From: Candidatus Eisenbergiella stercoravium
GTDB lineage: Bacteria; Bacillota; Clostridia; Lachnospirales; Lachnospiraceae
Length of the DNA stretch: 64,000 bases
NCBI GenBank assembly: GCA_019113175.1
Contig: DXHY01000030.1
Coordinates: forward strand, 1 to 64,000
Reading direction: 5' to 3'
Notes under the pieces: model-generated
What the model was told of the DNA's origin: nothing
The model's input: the letters and a program-made list of their open reading frames with translations, nothing else
Database searches by the model: none
Shown: piece after piece, positions 6,379 through 13,192 of the stretch
Layout: each line of letters begins with the position of its first letter
Numbering within the stretch: the first letter of the stretch is position 1
Made by a program: the position numbers and the translations under genes

Positions 6379-8391
6379 ATGGATGCAGCAATCAGCGAAA
6401 AGTATGGAAGATCTTATTTTATGCCGCCGGAGGTAACATATGACTGGGCGAAAAAGGATATTATCGAAAAGCCTCCCATCTGGTGCAGCGTTGACCTGAG
6501 GGACGGAAATCAGGCGTTGATCGAGCCGATGAGTCTGGAGGAGAAACTGGAGTTTTTTCGGATGCTGGTGAAGGTAGGCTTTAAGGAGATCGAGGTGGGA
6601 TTTCCGGCGGCTTCGGAGACGGAATATCGTTTTGTAAGAGAGCTTATTGAGCGGAATATGATTCCTGAGGACGTGACCATTCAGGTGTTGACCCAGGCGA
6701 GGGAGCACATCATCAGGAAGACCTTCGAGGCGGTTCAGGGAGCGCCCCACGCGGTGGTGCATCTGTACAATTCCACGTCTGTGGCGCAGCGGGAACAGGT
6801 TTTTCATAAGAGTAAGGAGGAGGTAAAGCAGCTTGCCGTGGATGGTGCAGAGCTTTTAAAGAAGCTGGCGGAGGAAACGAAGGGAAACTTCACCTTCGAA
6901 TACAGCCCGGAGAGCTTCCCGGGAACGGAGGTGGACTATGCGCTGGAGGTGTGTAATGCGGTGCTGGATGTGTGGCAGCCCACGCCGGAGAGAAAGGCGA
7001 TCATCAACATTCCCACCACAGTGCAGGTCGCAATGCCCCATGTGTTCGCCTGTCAGGTGGAGTATCTGCATAAGCACATGAAGTACCGGGATGCGGTGGT
7101 GCTCAGCGTGCATCCGCATAATGATCGTGGCTGCGGCATCAGCGATGCGGAGTTCGGTGTGCTGGCCGGCGCTGACCGTGTGGAGGGAACGCTGTTCGGA
7201 AACGGGGAACGGACCGGAAATGTGGATATCGTTACGCTCGCCTTAAACATGGTCTGCCACGGCGTGGATCCGGGACTGGATTTCGGCAATATCATGGAGA
7301 TCCGTGAGACCTATGAGCGGCTGACGAGGATGCGGGTGTATGAACGCGCTCCTTATGCGGGAGATCTTGTGTTTACCGCTTTTTCCGGGTCTCATCAGGA
7401 CGCCATTTCCAAAGGGATGGCATGGAGAAAGGAAGGGAAGAGCGGGAAGCGCTGGGAGGTGCCTTATCTTCCTATCGATCCGAAGGATGTGGGAAGAGAG
7501 TACGAGTCGGATGTGATCAGGATCAACAGCCAGTCCGGCAAGGGAGGCATCGCCTTTGTGCTGAAGGAAAACTTTGGAATTTCCCTTCCGGACGGCATGA
7601 AGGAGGAAGTGGGCTATCTGATGAAGGACGTTTCAGACAAACGGCATCAGGAGCTTTCCCCGGTGGATATTTATGATATATTTGAGGAAACCTATATAAC
7701 GCCCCGTTCGGTGTTTGACATTCCGGAATGCCATTTCCGTCAGACGGATGGAATTAGGGCGAGCGTGACCATCGAGCAGCAGGAAAAGGGAAGGAAGGAA
7801 GTCGAGGCACAGGGCAACGGCCGTCTGGACGCGGTAAGCTGTGCGGTAAAGCTCGCTTTTGGCATCAGCTATCAGCTGGCCGTCTATGAGGAGCATGCGG
7901 TTTCCAGAGGTTCCTCATCCAGAGCGGCTGCGTTTGTGGGCGTTCTGTATGAGGGCAGAATGTACTGGGGCGTGGGAATGGATGAGGATATCATCCGCAG
8001 CTCCATCAGCGCGCTGGTTTCTGCCGTCAACCGGCTTCTGGAGGCGGAAGACATCGGCCAGGAGAGAGAGGAACGACTGATCCGGATCATGCAGTACATC
8101 AGGGAAAATTACCGGGATGTGACGCTGGAAGCGCTGGCGGAGCAGTTTCATCTTTCCGGTCCCTATCTCTCCAAGTACATTAAAAACAGAGCGGGTGTGA
8201 CCTTCCAGGAGGCGGTCCGCGCTGTGCGGCTGAAAAAGGCGGCTTCTGCTCTGGTAAAGACGGGGCAGACAGTGGAGGCAGTTGCAGAGAGCGTGGGCTA
8301 TGAGAGCGTGGAGCATTTCAATCGACTGTTTAAGAAGACTTATGGAATGACGCCGGTGCAGTATCGGAACCGGGAGAGTGAAAGAAGATAG
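6379..8391 (+). CDS. leuA: 2-isopropylmalate synthase fused to a C-terminal AraC-type DNA-binding domain
   Basis: One uninterrupted 670-residue frame. Residues 30-330 form the HMGL-like catalytic barrel: DLRDGNQ (39-45), the metal-binding HPHND (245-249) and GNGERTGN (274-281). Residues about 425-555 match the LeuA regulatory domain that binds leucine (VLYEGRMYWGVGMDED, then SALVSAVNR). Residues about 565-665 are a full AraC/XylS double helix-turn-helix with LEALAEQFHLSGPYLSKYIK and the signature VAESVGYESVEHFNRLFKKT. The enzyme condenses acetyl-CoA with 2-oxoisovalerate, the first step of leucine synthesis. The AraC tail is not part of normal LeuA (about 510-560 residues). The start has an AGGAGGAAAG site; expression is under the leucine T-box. 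A role as leucine-sensing regulator is inference. Confidence 0.93.
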   Translation: MDAAISEKYGRSYFMPPEVTYDWAKKDIIEKPPIWCSVDLRDGNQALIEPMSLEEKLEFFRMLVKVGFKEIEVGFPAASETEYRFVRELIERNMIPEDVTIQVLTQAREHIIRKTFEAVQGAPHAVVHLYNSTSVAQREQVFHKSKEEVKQLAVDGAELLKKLAEETKGNFTFEYSPESFPGTEVDYALEVCNAVLDVWQPTPERKAIINIPTTVQVAMPHVFACQVEYLHKHMKYRDAVVLSVHPHNDRGCGISDAEFGVLAGADRVEGTLFGNGERTGNVDIVTLALNMVCHGVDPGLDFGNIMEIRETYERLTRMRVYERAPYAGDLVFTAFSGSHQDAISKGMAWRKEGKSGKRWEVPYLPIDPKDVGREYESDVIRINSQSGKGGIAFVLKENFGISLPDGMKEEVGYLMKDVSDKRHQELSPVDIYDIFEETYITPRSVFDIPECHFRQTDGIRASVTIEQQEKGRKEVEAQGNGRLDAVSCAVKLAFGISYQLAVYEEHAVSRGSSSRAAAFVGVLYEGRMYWGVGMDEDIIRSSISALVSAVNRLLEAEDIGQEREERLIRIMQYIRENYRDVTLEALAEQFHLSGPYLSKYIKNRAGVTFQEAVRAVRLKKAASALVKTGQTVEAVAESVGYESVEHFNRLFKKTYGMTPVQYRNRESERR

Positions 8392-8465
8392 CCGTAAGGT
8401 GGAAAAGCCGTTGGGAAACAGCCGGAGAACAGTAAAAATCAGCAAAAAGCAGCAGGAGAAAGTGA

Positions 8466-9086
8466 ATGTGCAGCAGATATCTGATTGGGGATGGAACCTT
8501 TGAAGTGCTGAAGGAAGGCTTTTTTGAGATACTGGACGAGGAAGGGGAGGATTTTTTTCTCCCTTTCCTCAGCCTGCGCGGGGATATCCGCCCCTCCATG
8601 GCGGCGCCCGTCCTGGTGCGGGAGCCTTCCGGAAGGCTCTGTATGAAGAAGTATGTCTGGGGTTTTCCGGGCGTGGAAGGAAAGGGGCTGATCATCAATG
8701 CCAGATGCGAGACCGTGCTGGAAAAAAGGCTGTTTGCGGAAAGCGTGCAGAACCGGCGCTGCCTGATTCCCGCCGCAGGCTTTTACGAGTGGTCTGAGAA
8801 GAAGGATCCTTATTTTTTCGCGCCAAAGGGGCCGGAAGGAGGAAAGGGAAGGCTTCTTTTGATGGCCGGCTTCCATCGGAAGTGGGAAGGGCAGGAACGG
8901 TTCGTGATTCTGACCACACAGGCCAATGCATCCGTGCACGGGGTCCACTCGAGAATGCCGCTGATTCTGAATATGGAGGAAGCCCGGGAATGGCTGAGGG
9001 AGGACTGTGGGTTTTACGGACTTCTGACAAAGACGCCGGCGGAGCTGATCAGAGAGCCGCTGGGGCAGCTCAGTCTGTTTCTGTAG
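8466..9086 (+). CDS. SRAP-family abasic-site protein (YedK/HMCES-like)
   Basis: The 206-residue protein begins Met-Cys (MCSRY), so Cys2 can become the N-terminal nucleophile that forms a thiazolidine link to abasic sites in single-stranded DNA. Other family residues are visible: NARCET (usually NARSET), GFYEW with the active-site Glu, and HSRMPLIL with the active-site His. It protects abasic sites at replication forks. AGCAGGAGAAAGTG precedes the ATG. It follows leuA by 74 nt on the same strand, so cotranscription is possible. Confidence 0.92.
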   Translation: MCSRYLIGDGTFEVLKEGFFEILDEEGEDFFLPFLSLRGDIRPSMAAPVLVREPSGRLCMKKYVWGFPGVEGKGLIINARCETVLEKRLFAESVQNRRCLIPAAGFYEWSEKKDPYFFAPKGPEGGKGRLLLMAGFHRKWEGQERFVILTTQANASVHGVHSRMPLILNMEEAREWLREDCGFYGLLTKTPAELIREPLGQLSLFL

Positions 9087-9158
9087 GGCGGGGTGCGAAT
9101 GCGCGGGGTGAACTGTAACCTTTTTGGCTCCGCATCGGTCTGAAACAGCATTTCAGTC

Positions 9159-9190
9159 TTGACAAAGCCTATGAGTTAGAATATACTAAC
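9159..9190 (+). promoter_or_regulatory. Promoter with GTTAG-N6-CTAAC operator
   Basis: TTGACA (9159-9164), 17 nt and TATACT (9182-9187) make a strong promoter. A perfect inverted repeat GTTAG-AATATA-CTAAC (9175-9190) covers the -10 box, so a bound protein would block the polymerase. It drives the FeoB-associated gene and the Fur-like gene. The half-site matches the operator at 4402-4419. Confidence 0.75.
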
Positions 9191-9256
9191 CATGAAACAA
9201 AGCAAAGCCATATCAGAAATCTTTCTGGTTTCCGATGTGTGAAAGGAGCGGACATT

Positions 9257-9457
9257 ATGTTGACTTTTCTGATAAATAATGCGGGGACAATTGTGACGGC
9301 ACTGATTCTGGCAGTTGTGGTTTTCCTTGTGGTGCGGAGCATGGTCCGTGACAGAAAGGCGGGCAGGGGCGGCTGCGGGGGCAACTGCGGAGCGTGTGGA
9401 GCCTGCAGCGGCGGCTGTGCGGTACCGCCTGTCAACAGGACGAATCGGAACAGATAG
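9257..9457 (+). CDS. FeoB-associated Cys-rich membrane protein
   Basis: A 66-residue protein with one transmembrane helix (about residues 8-28) and a glycine/cysteine tail containing GCGGNCGACGACSGGC. This pattern defines the FeoB_associated family, small proteins usually encoded beside feoB and thought to help Fe(II) handling. Here it is detached from feoAB by about 6 kb and paired with a Fur-like regulator gene. The start at 9257 is preferred to one at 9239 because GAAAGGAG lies 9 nt upstream. Confidence 0.87.
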   Translation: MLTFLINNAGTIVTALILAVVVFLVVRSMVRDRKAGRGGCGGNCGACGACSGGCAVPPVNRTNRNR

Positions 9458-9487
9458 AGCCGGATAAACAGACAGGAGTGAATGCAG

Positions 9488-9922
9488 ATGACAGCAACTA
9501 TTGAGCAGGAAAGGCAGGCAGGAAGAAGGAGAGAGAGAATCCTGGAGGAGCTGAGAAGAAACGGCTTTCGGATCACCAGTCAGAGAAAGCTTCTGATCGA
9601 CATCATACTTTCTGACGAGTGCTCCTGCTGCAAGGAGATTTATTATCAGGCGGTCCGGCAGGATCCCTCCATCGGAATCGCTACGGTGTACCGGATGGTC
9701 AAGACGCTGGAGGATATCGGCGCGATCAACCGGAAGAACATGTACCGGATCAACTGCGAAGAAAACTGCGGGTTCCGCGGTGACTGTGTTCTGGTTCTTG
9801 AAAACAAGGAGAAGGTCAGCTTTTCCATGGATGAATTTAAGGAAGCCGTGGGAGAGGTGCTTCGCAAAAAAGGCTATCAGGGACAGCAGAAGGTGGAAAC
9901 CGTGCTCTGGAATCAGGGCTGA
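9488..9922 (+). CDS. Fur-family regulator lacking the usual metal ligands
   Basis: The 144-residue protein has the Fur winged helix: GFRITSQRKLLIDII (residues 26-40), then IGIATVYRMVKTLEDIGAI with the DNA-recognition helix. The usual regulatory-site His and the His-rich dimer domain are absent. In their place are CSCC (residues 45-48) and scattered Cys90, Cys94 and Cys100. It may sense metal or redox state through thiols, or be constitutive. The ATG at 9482 is possible but only 3 nt from the AGGAG; 9488 has better spacing. It is the obvious candidate for autoregulation through 9175-9190. Confidence 0.82.
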   Translation: MTATIEQERQAGRRRERILEELRRNGFRITSQRKLLIDIILSDECSCCKEIYYQAVRQDPSIGIATVYRMVKTLEDIGAINRKNMYRINCEENCGFRGDCVLVLENKEKVSFSMDEFKEAVGEVLRKKGYQGQQKVETVLWNQG

Positions 9923-9973
9923 AGCACAGGGATGGTTCCCGGGAAAACTGCAATATGGAAATTTGCAGTCAGA

Positions 9974-10005
9974 AGGGCGGCATGGCAGAAATGTCATGCC
10001 GCCCT
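9974..10005. repeat. Strong hairpin after the Fur-like gene
   Basis: AGGGCGGCATG pairs perfectly with CATGCCGCCCT across a 10-nt loop. No T-run follows, so it is probably a 3'-end stabiliser or a weak terminator. A second, smaller repeat (ACTGCAA/TTTGCAGT) lies just before it at 9948-9969. Confidence 0.6.
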
Positions 10006-10159
10006 GACTTATATAAGGTATTCTTCCCGGAACAAAACGATGAATGCGGTTCGGGACAGATCTGTACCGGAATATGTATTTGAGAGTAAAGGCGGGGCAG
10101 TGCTTGCAATCGAAAAAAGAAGGTGAGATAATAGGTTTGTTTGAAAAGAGACAGAAAAA

Positions 10160-10227
10160 GGATAAGATTCCCGGGAATTTTATCCGGAAAGACAATGTCG
10201 CCGTCGGCGGCGGGAAAAGAGGATGTT
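10160..10227 (+). repeat. Hairpin pair with M1 start-site module before the hydrolase
   Basis: A near-perfect 26-bp palindrome GGATAAGATTCCC/GGGAATTTTATCC (10160-10185; the single mismatch is a G-U pair in RNA) is followed by an M1-type hairpin (CGCCG/CGGCGG, about 10199-10211). GGGAAAAGAGGATGTT then leads to the ATG at 10228, 16 nt after the stem. This is the same geometry as before flavodoxin, pepP, tyrS, the ABC binding protein and the TetR gene. Confidence 0.75.
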
Positions 10228-11040
10228 ATGATTGTAAAAACAGTACCAATCCGTACGGATCACACCCAGGTAACGCTCACAACCTATTTTCAGGATCATT
10301 CTCCGGAGCTGGGAGAAAACCGGAAACGTCCGGTAGTTCTGATCTGTCCGGGAGGGGGATACGGTTTTCTGTCCGACAGGGAGGCGGAGCCGGTGGCGCT
10401 TCGCATGTGCGGAATGGGCTTTCATGCCTGTGTGCTCCGCTACAGCATCGCACCGGAAACCTTTCCCACAGCGCTTTGGGAGCTGGCATCATCGGTGGCG
10501 TGGCTGAGAGAGCATGCGCAGGAGTACCACATCGATGAAAAGAAGATTGTGGTCTGCGGATTTTCCGCTGGGGCGCACCTTGCGGGAAGCATCGGCGTGT
10601 TCTGGAACCGGGATTTCCTGGCGGAGCTGACCGGATTTTCGGCGGAGCAGATGCGGCCGGACCGGCTGATCCTGTGTTATCCCGTCATCACCTCCGGAAA
10701 ATATGCGCACATGGGTTCCTTTGAGAACCTGCTTGGAAAGGACTGTGGAGATGAACAGAAACGGGAATTCGTATCTCTGGAAAAGCAGGTGACTTCGGAC
10801 ATGCCGAAGACCTTCCTCTGGCATACCTTTGCGGATGGGGCCGTTCCGGTGGAAAATTCCCTGCTGCTTGCGGAGGCCATGCGGAAAGCGGGAGTACCCT
10901 TTGAACTGCACATTTTCCCGGACGGGGAGCACGGGCTGAGCCTGGCTGACGAGCAGACGGATAACGGCACAGGAGAGCAGATCAGGCCGGAATGCGCCGT
11001 CTGGCCTGCGCTCGCAGCGGACTGGATCAAACGGGACTGA
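10228..11040 (+). CDS. Alpha/beta-hydrolase, probable carbohydrate acetyl esterase
   Basis: The 270-residue protein has the oxyanion loop CPGGGYGF, the nucleophile motif GFSAGAH, a downstream FADGAVPVE (acid) and EHGLSLAD (His). This is the BD-FAE/acetylxylan-esterase-like hydrolase type and likely removes acetyl groups from xylo-oligosaccharides, although the exact substrate cannot be read from sequence. No signal peptide, so cytoplasmic. The start at 10228 is set by the hairpin/purine module; an upstream in-frame ATG at 10141 runs through the hairpins and is rejected. It is followed after 24 nt by the serine hydrolase gene. Confidence 0.85.
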   Translation: MIVKTVPIRTDHTQVTLTTYFQDHSPELGENRKRPVVLICPGGGYGFLSDREAEPVALRMCGMGFHACVLRYSIAPETFPTALWELASSVAWLREHAQEYHIDEKKIVVCGFSAGAHLAGSIGVFWNRDFLAELTGFSAEQMRPDRLILCYPVITSGKYAHMGSFENLLGKDCGDEQKREFVSLEKQVTSDMPKTFLWHTFADGAVPVENSLLLAEAMRKAGVPFELHIFPDGEHGLSLADEQTDNGTGEQIRPECAVWPALAADWIKRD

Positions 11041-11064
11041 CAGGAAGCCAAAAGGAGAGACGTG

Positions 11065-12240
11065 ATGAAAGACGAAACGAGGAAAAAGCTGAAAGACCTC
11101 ATGGAAAAGGCTGTGGAGGAGAAGGAGCTTGCCGGCGGCTGTCTGCTGGTGAGGCAGAATGGTGAAGAATGCTGTTATCTGGAAGCGGGAATGGCGGATG
11201 TGGAGGCAGGAAAGCCAATTGAAAGAAACCAGATCTACCGCCTGTATTCCATGAGTAAGCCCATCACGGGTGCGGCGGCCATGAAGCTGTTTGAGGATGG
11301 AACGCTGGATCTGGGACAGCCGGTATCCGCTTATCTGCCTTCTTTCCGGGATTCCCTGGTGGAGCAGGACGGAAGGCTGGTGAAGGCGGACCGGCAGGTA
11401 CAGGTGCAGGACCTTCTGAATATGACCTCCGGTCTGGTGTATAACGGGGATGCAGGACTGCCGGGAAGGCATGCGGATGAGGTGTTCGGGGAGCTTGAAA
11501 AAAGAATGTTTACCGATCATCCCATGACCACAAGAGAGCTTGCGGTGCGTCTGGGAGAAGGCCCTCTGCTGTTCCAGCCGGGAAGCTCCTGGAAATACGG
11601 GAGCAGTGCGGATGTGCTGGGAGCCGTGATCGAAGCCGCGGCGGACATGTCCTTCGGAGAATACCTGGAAAAAAGCTTTTTCGGGCCGCTGGGCATGAAG
11701 GATACGGGATTTTTTGTGCCGGAGGAAAAACAGGACCGGCTGGTTACCGTATACCAGCCCGACGGAAAGGGCGGACTTGTCCCTTACCGGGAAAATCATC
11801 TGGGCATTTTCAATGCCATGGACCGCAGGCCTGCCTTTGAGTCTGGCGGCGCGGGACTGGTTTCCACGGTAGACGATTATGCCCGTTTCGCCCAGATGCT
11901 GCTAAATGGCGGCGAGCTGGACGGCGTGCGCGTTCTGAAGCCCCGGACCATAGACTATATGACCGCCGGAGCGCTGAACGGGGCCCAGCGGGAGGCGTTC
12001 GTAAAGAATTTCTCCACCATGCCCGGCTTCGATTATGGAAATCTGGTGCGTGTGATGAAAAATCCCGGCAGCTCCTGTACGCTGAACAATGTGGGAGAAT
12101 ATGGCTGGGACGGCTGGCTCGGCTGCTATTTTGCCAACGATCCGAAAGCGGACATGTCCATCCTGTTCATGATGCAGAAGACGGATTCCGGCCTCACGCC
12201 TCTGGTGCGCAGGCTGCGGAATGTGATCATGAGCGAGTAG
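11065..12240 (+). CDS. Serine hydrolase of the beta-lactamase/class C family
   Basis: A 391-residue protein with the SxxK motif in YSMSKPITG (about residue 60-68) and the Tyr-type motif in the YGSSADVLG region. The family includes esterases, D-alanyl peptidases and true beta-lactamases. No signal peptide is visible, which argues for a cytoplasmic esterase rather than an antibiotic-resistance enzyme. Translation starts at 11065 after AAAGGAGAG; a GTG three bases earlier is less well spaced. It probably forms an operon with the preceding hydrolase. Confidence 0.87.
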   Translation: MKDETRKKLKDLMEKAVEEKELAGGCLLVRQNGEECCYLEAGMADVEAGKPIERNQIYRLYSMSKPITGAAAMKLFEDGTLDLGQPVSAYLPSFRDSLVEQDGRLVKADRQVQVQDLLNMTSGLVYNGDAGLPGRHADEVFGELEKRMFTDHPMTTRELAVRLGEGPLLFQPGSSWKYGSSADVLGAVIEAAADMSFGEYLEKSFFGPLGMKDTGFFVPEEKQDRLVTVYQPDGKGGLVPYRENHLGIFNAMDRRPAFESGGAGLVSTVDDYARFAQMLLNGGELDGVRVLKPRTIDYMTAGALNGAQREAFVKNFSTMPGFDYGNLVRVMKNPGSSCTLNNVGEYGWDGWLGCYFANDPKADMSILFMMQKTDSGLTPLVRRLRNVIMSE

Positions 12241-12270
12241 AAGCCTGTACAGCCTGCAGAAAACAAAGTC

Positions 12271-12867
12271 TCATGTCCGGATGGGAGCGGGCAGCATGGG
12301 GGAGAGTCCCTGGAGAATCATTTTCTCCACCAGGGACGCGATCCGGTCTGGCGGTTCCGGAGTTTCCCGGTTCAGCCAGGACTGGATCAGCCCGATGCAG
12401 CCGGAGGTGATGAACGCGTAGTAATAGTCGAAATCGTCGGCGGGCGGCGCTTCCTGTGTCCGCAGACGGAGCAGGCGCAGCCGGACCATTTCTTTCATCC
12501 GGTTGACAAAGGCGAGATCACCGTGAGGCCCAAGCAGAGTTCGGGCGATCAGTCGGTTATTGTCCAGAAAGGAAAAAATATCCTTCACGACAGCATGCAT
12601 GGACGCCTCACCTGTCGGAGCAAAATTTTTGTCAAGAATATCGTTAAATTCCTGAAAAACGGAGTCCTCCACCTGGGAAAGCATGTCGTAGACATCCCGA
12701 TAATGAAGGTAGAAGGTCCCACGGTTGATATCTGCAAGATCGGAAAGCTCTTTGACGGAAATGTCCTTGATATCTTTTTCCTGCATGAGAGTCATCAGAC
12801 TCTGCAGAAGCTGTGCCTCTGTTTTTCGGATGCGTCTGTCCGTCCGTTCCTTTTTTTCCTGTGCCAT
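12271..12867 (-). CDS. TetR/AcrR family transcriptional regulator
   Basis: The 198-residue protein has an N-terminal helix-turn-helix (ISVKELSDLADINRGTFYLHY, about residues 33-53) and a helical ligand-binding domain. It is transcribed away from the MMPL exporter gene and is the natural repressor candidate for it. Translation starts at 12867, 17 nt after an M1 hairpin (GCCGCC/GGCGGC on the minus strand, 12885-12900). The longer in-frame extension to 12975 reads through that hairpin and is rejected. Confidence 0.9.
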   Translation of the reverse strand: MAQEKKERTDRRIRKTEAQLLQSLMTLMQEKDIKDISVKELSDLADINRGTFYLHYRDVYDMLSQVEDSVFQEFNDILDKNFAPTGEASMHAVVKDIFSFLDNNRLIARTLLGPHGDLAFVNRMKEMVRLRLLRLRTQEAPPADDFDYYYAFITSGCIGLIQSWLNRETPEPPDRIASLVEKMILQGLSPMLPAPIRT

Positions 12868-12910
12868 ATCTTCCTCTTTTTTCCGCCGCCGCAAGGCGGC
12901 ATTTAATCGG
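12868..12910 (-). repeat. M1 start-site hairpin before the TetR gene (minus strand)
   Basis: On the minus strand ATTAAATGCCGCC is followed by TTGC, GGCGGC, GGAAAAAAGAGGAAGAT and the ATG. The linker, the stem and the purine tract match the copies before flavodoxin and tyrS. It shows the module occurs in both orientations relative to the chromosome, always sense to the gene. Confidence 0.85.
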
Positions 12911-13101
12911 AGAGCCAGCCAGAGGCCGCCTTCCTTTTCTCCTTTCCTGTACCGCAGCGGCCATTTCGCTGTCATTCAGGAAAGTCTGTCGTCGGACGGG
13001 CTCTGAAATGGCTCTTTCGCAGGCAATTCTGAAAAAAATATAAATTCTCAACAAAGCAGCCCAAAATGTCTATTAAAATACGCCAAAAACCACAATGATG
13101 A

Positions 13102-13152
13102 TTGTAATCCCTTTTCAGCTTAATTATAATGTACATGAGTTGTAAAATCAAC
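13102..13152 (+). promoter_or_regulatory. Promoter and possible TetR operator for the MMPL operon
   Basis: TTGTAA (13102-13107), 17 nt and TATAAT (13125-13130) form a good promoter. GTTG-TAAAAT-CAAC (13139-13152), an inverted repeat just downstream at about +3 to +16, is a plausible repressor site. A second weaker pair (TTGTAA 13140, TATATG 13163) overlaps it. Confidence 0.65.
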
Positions 13153-13192
13153 AAATGTTAATTATATGCAGAGATATATGGAGGAAAGACGG

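Noticed and set aside
11065-12240. Antibiotic-resistance beta-lactamase
   Set aside because: The protein has the SxxK fold but no signal peptide and sits with an esterase; resistance cannot be inferred.
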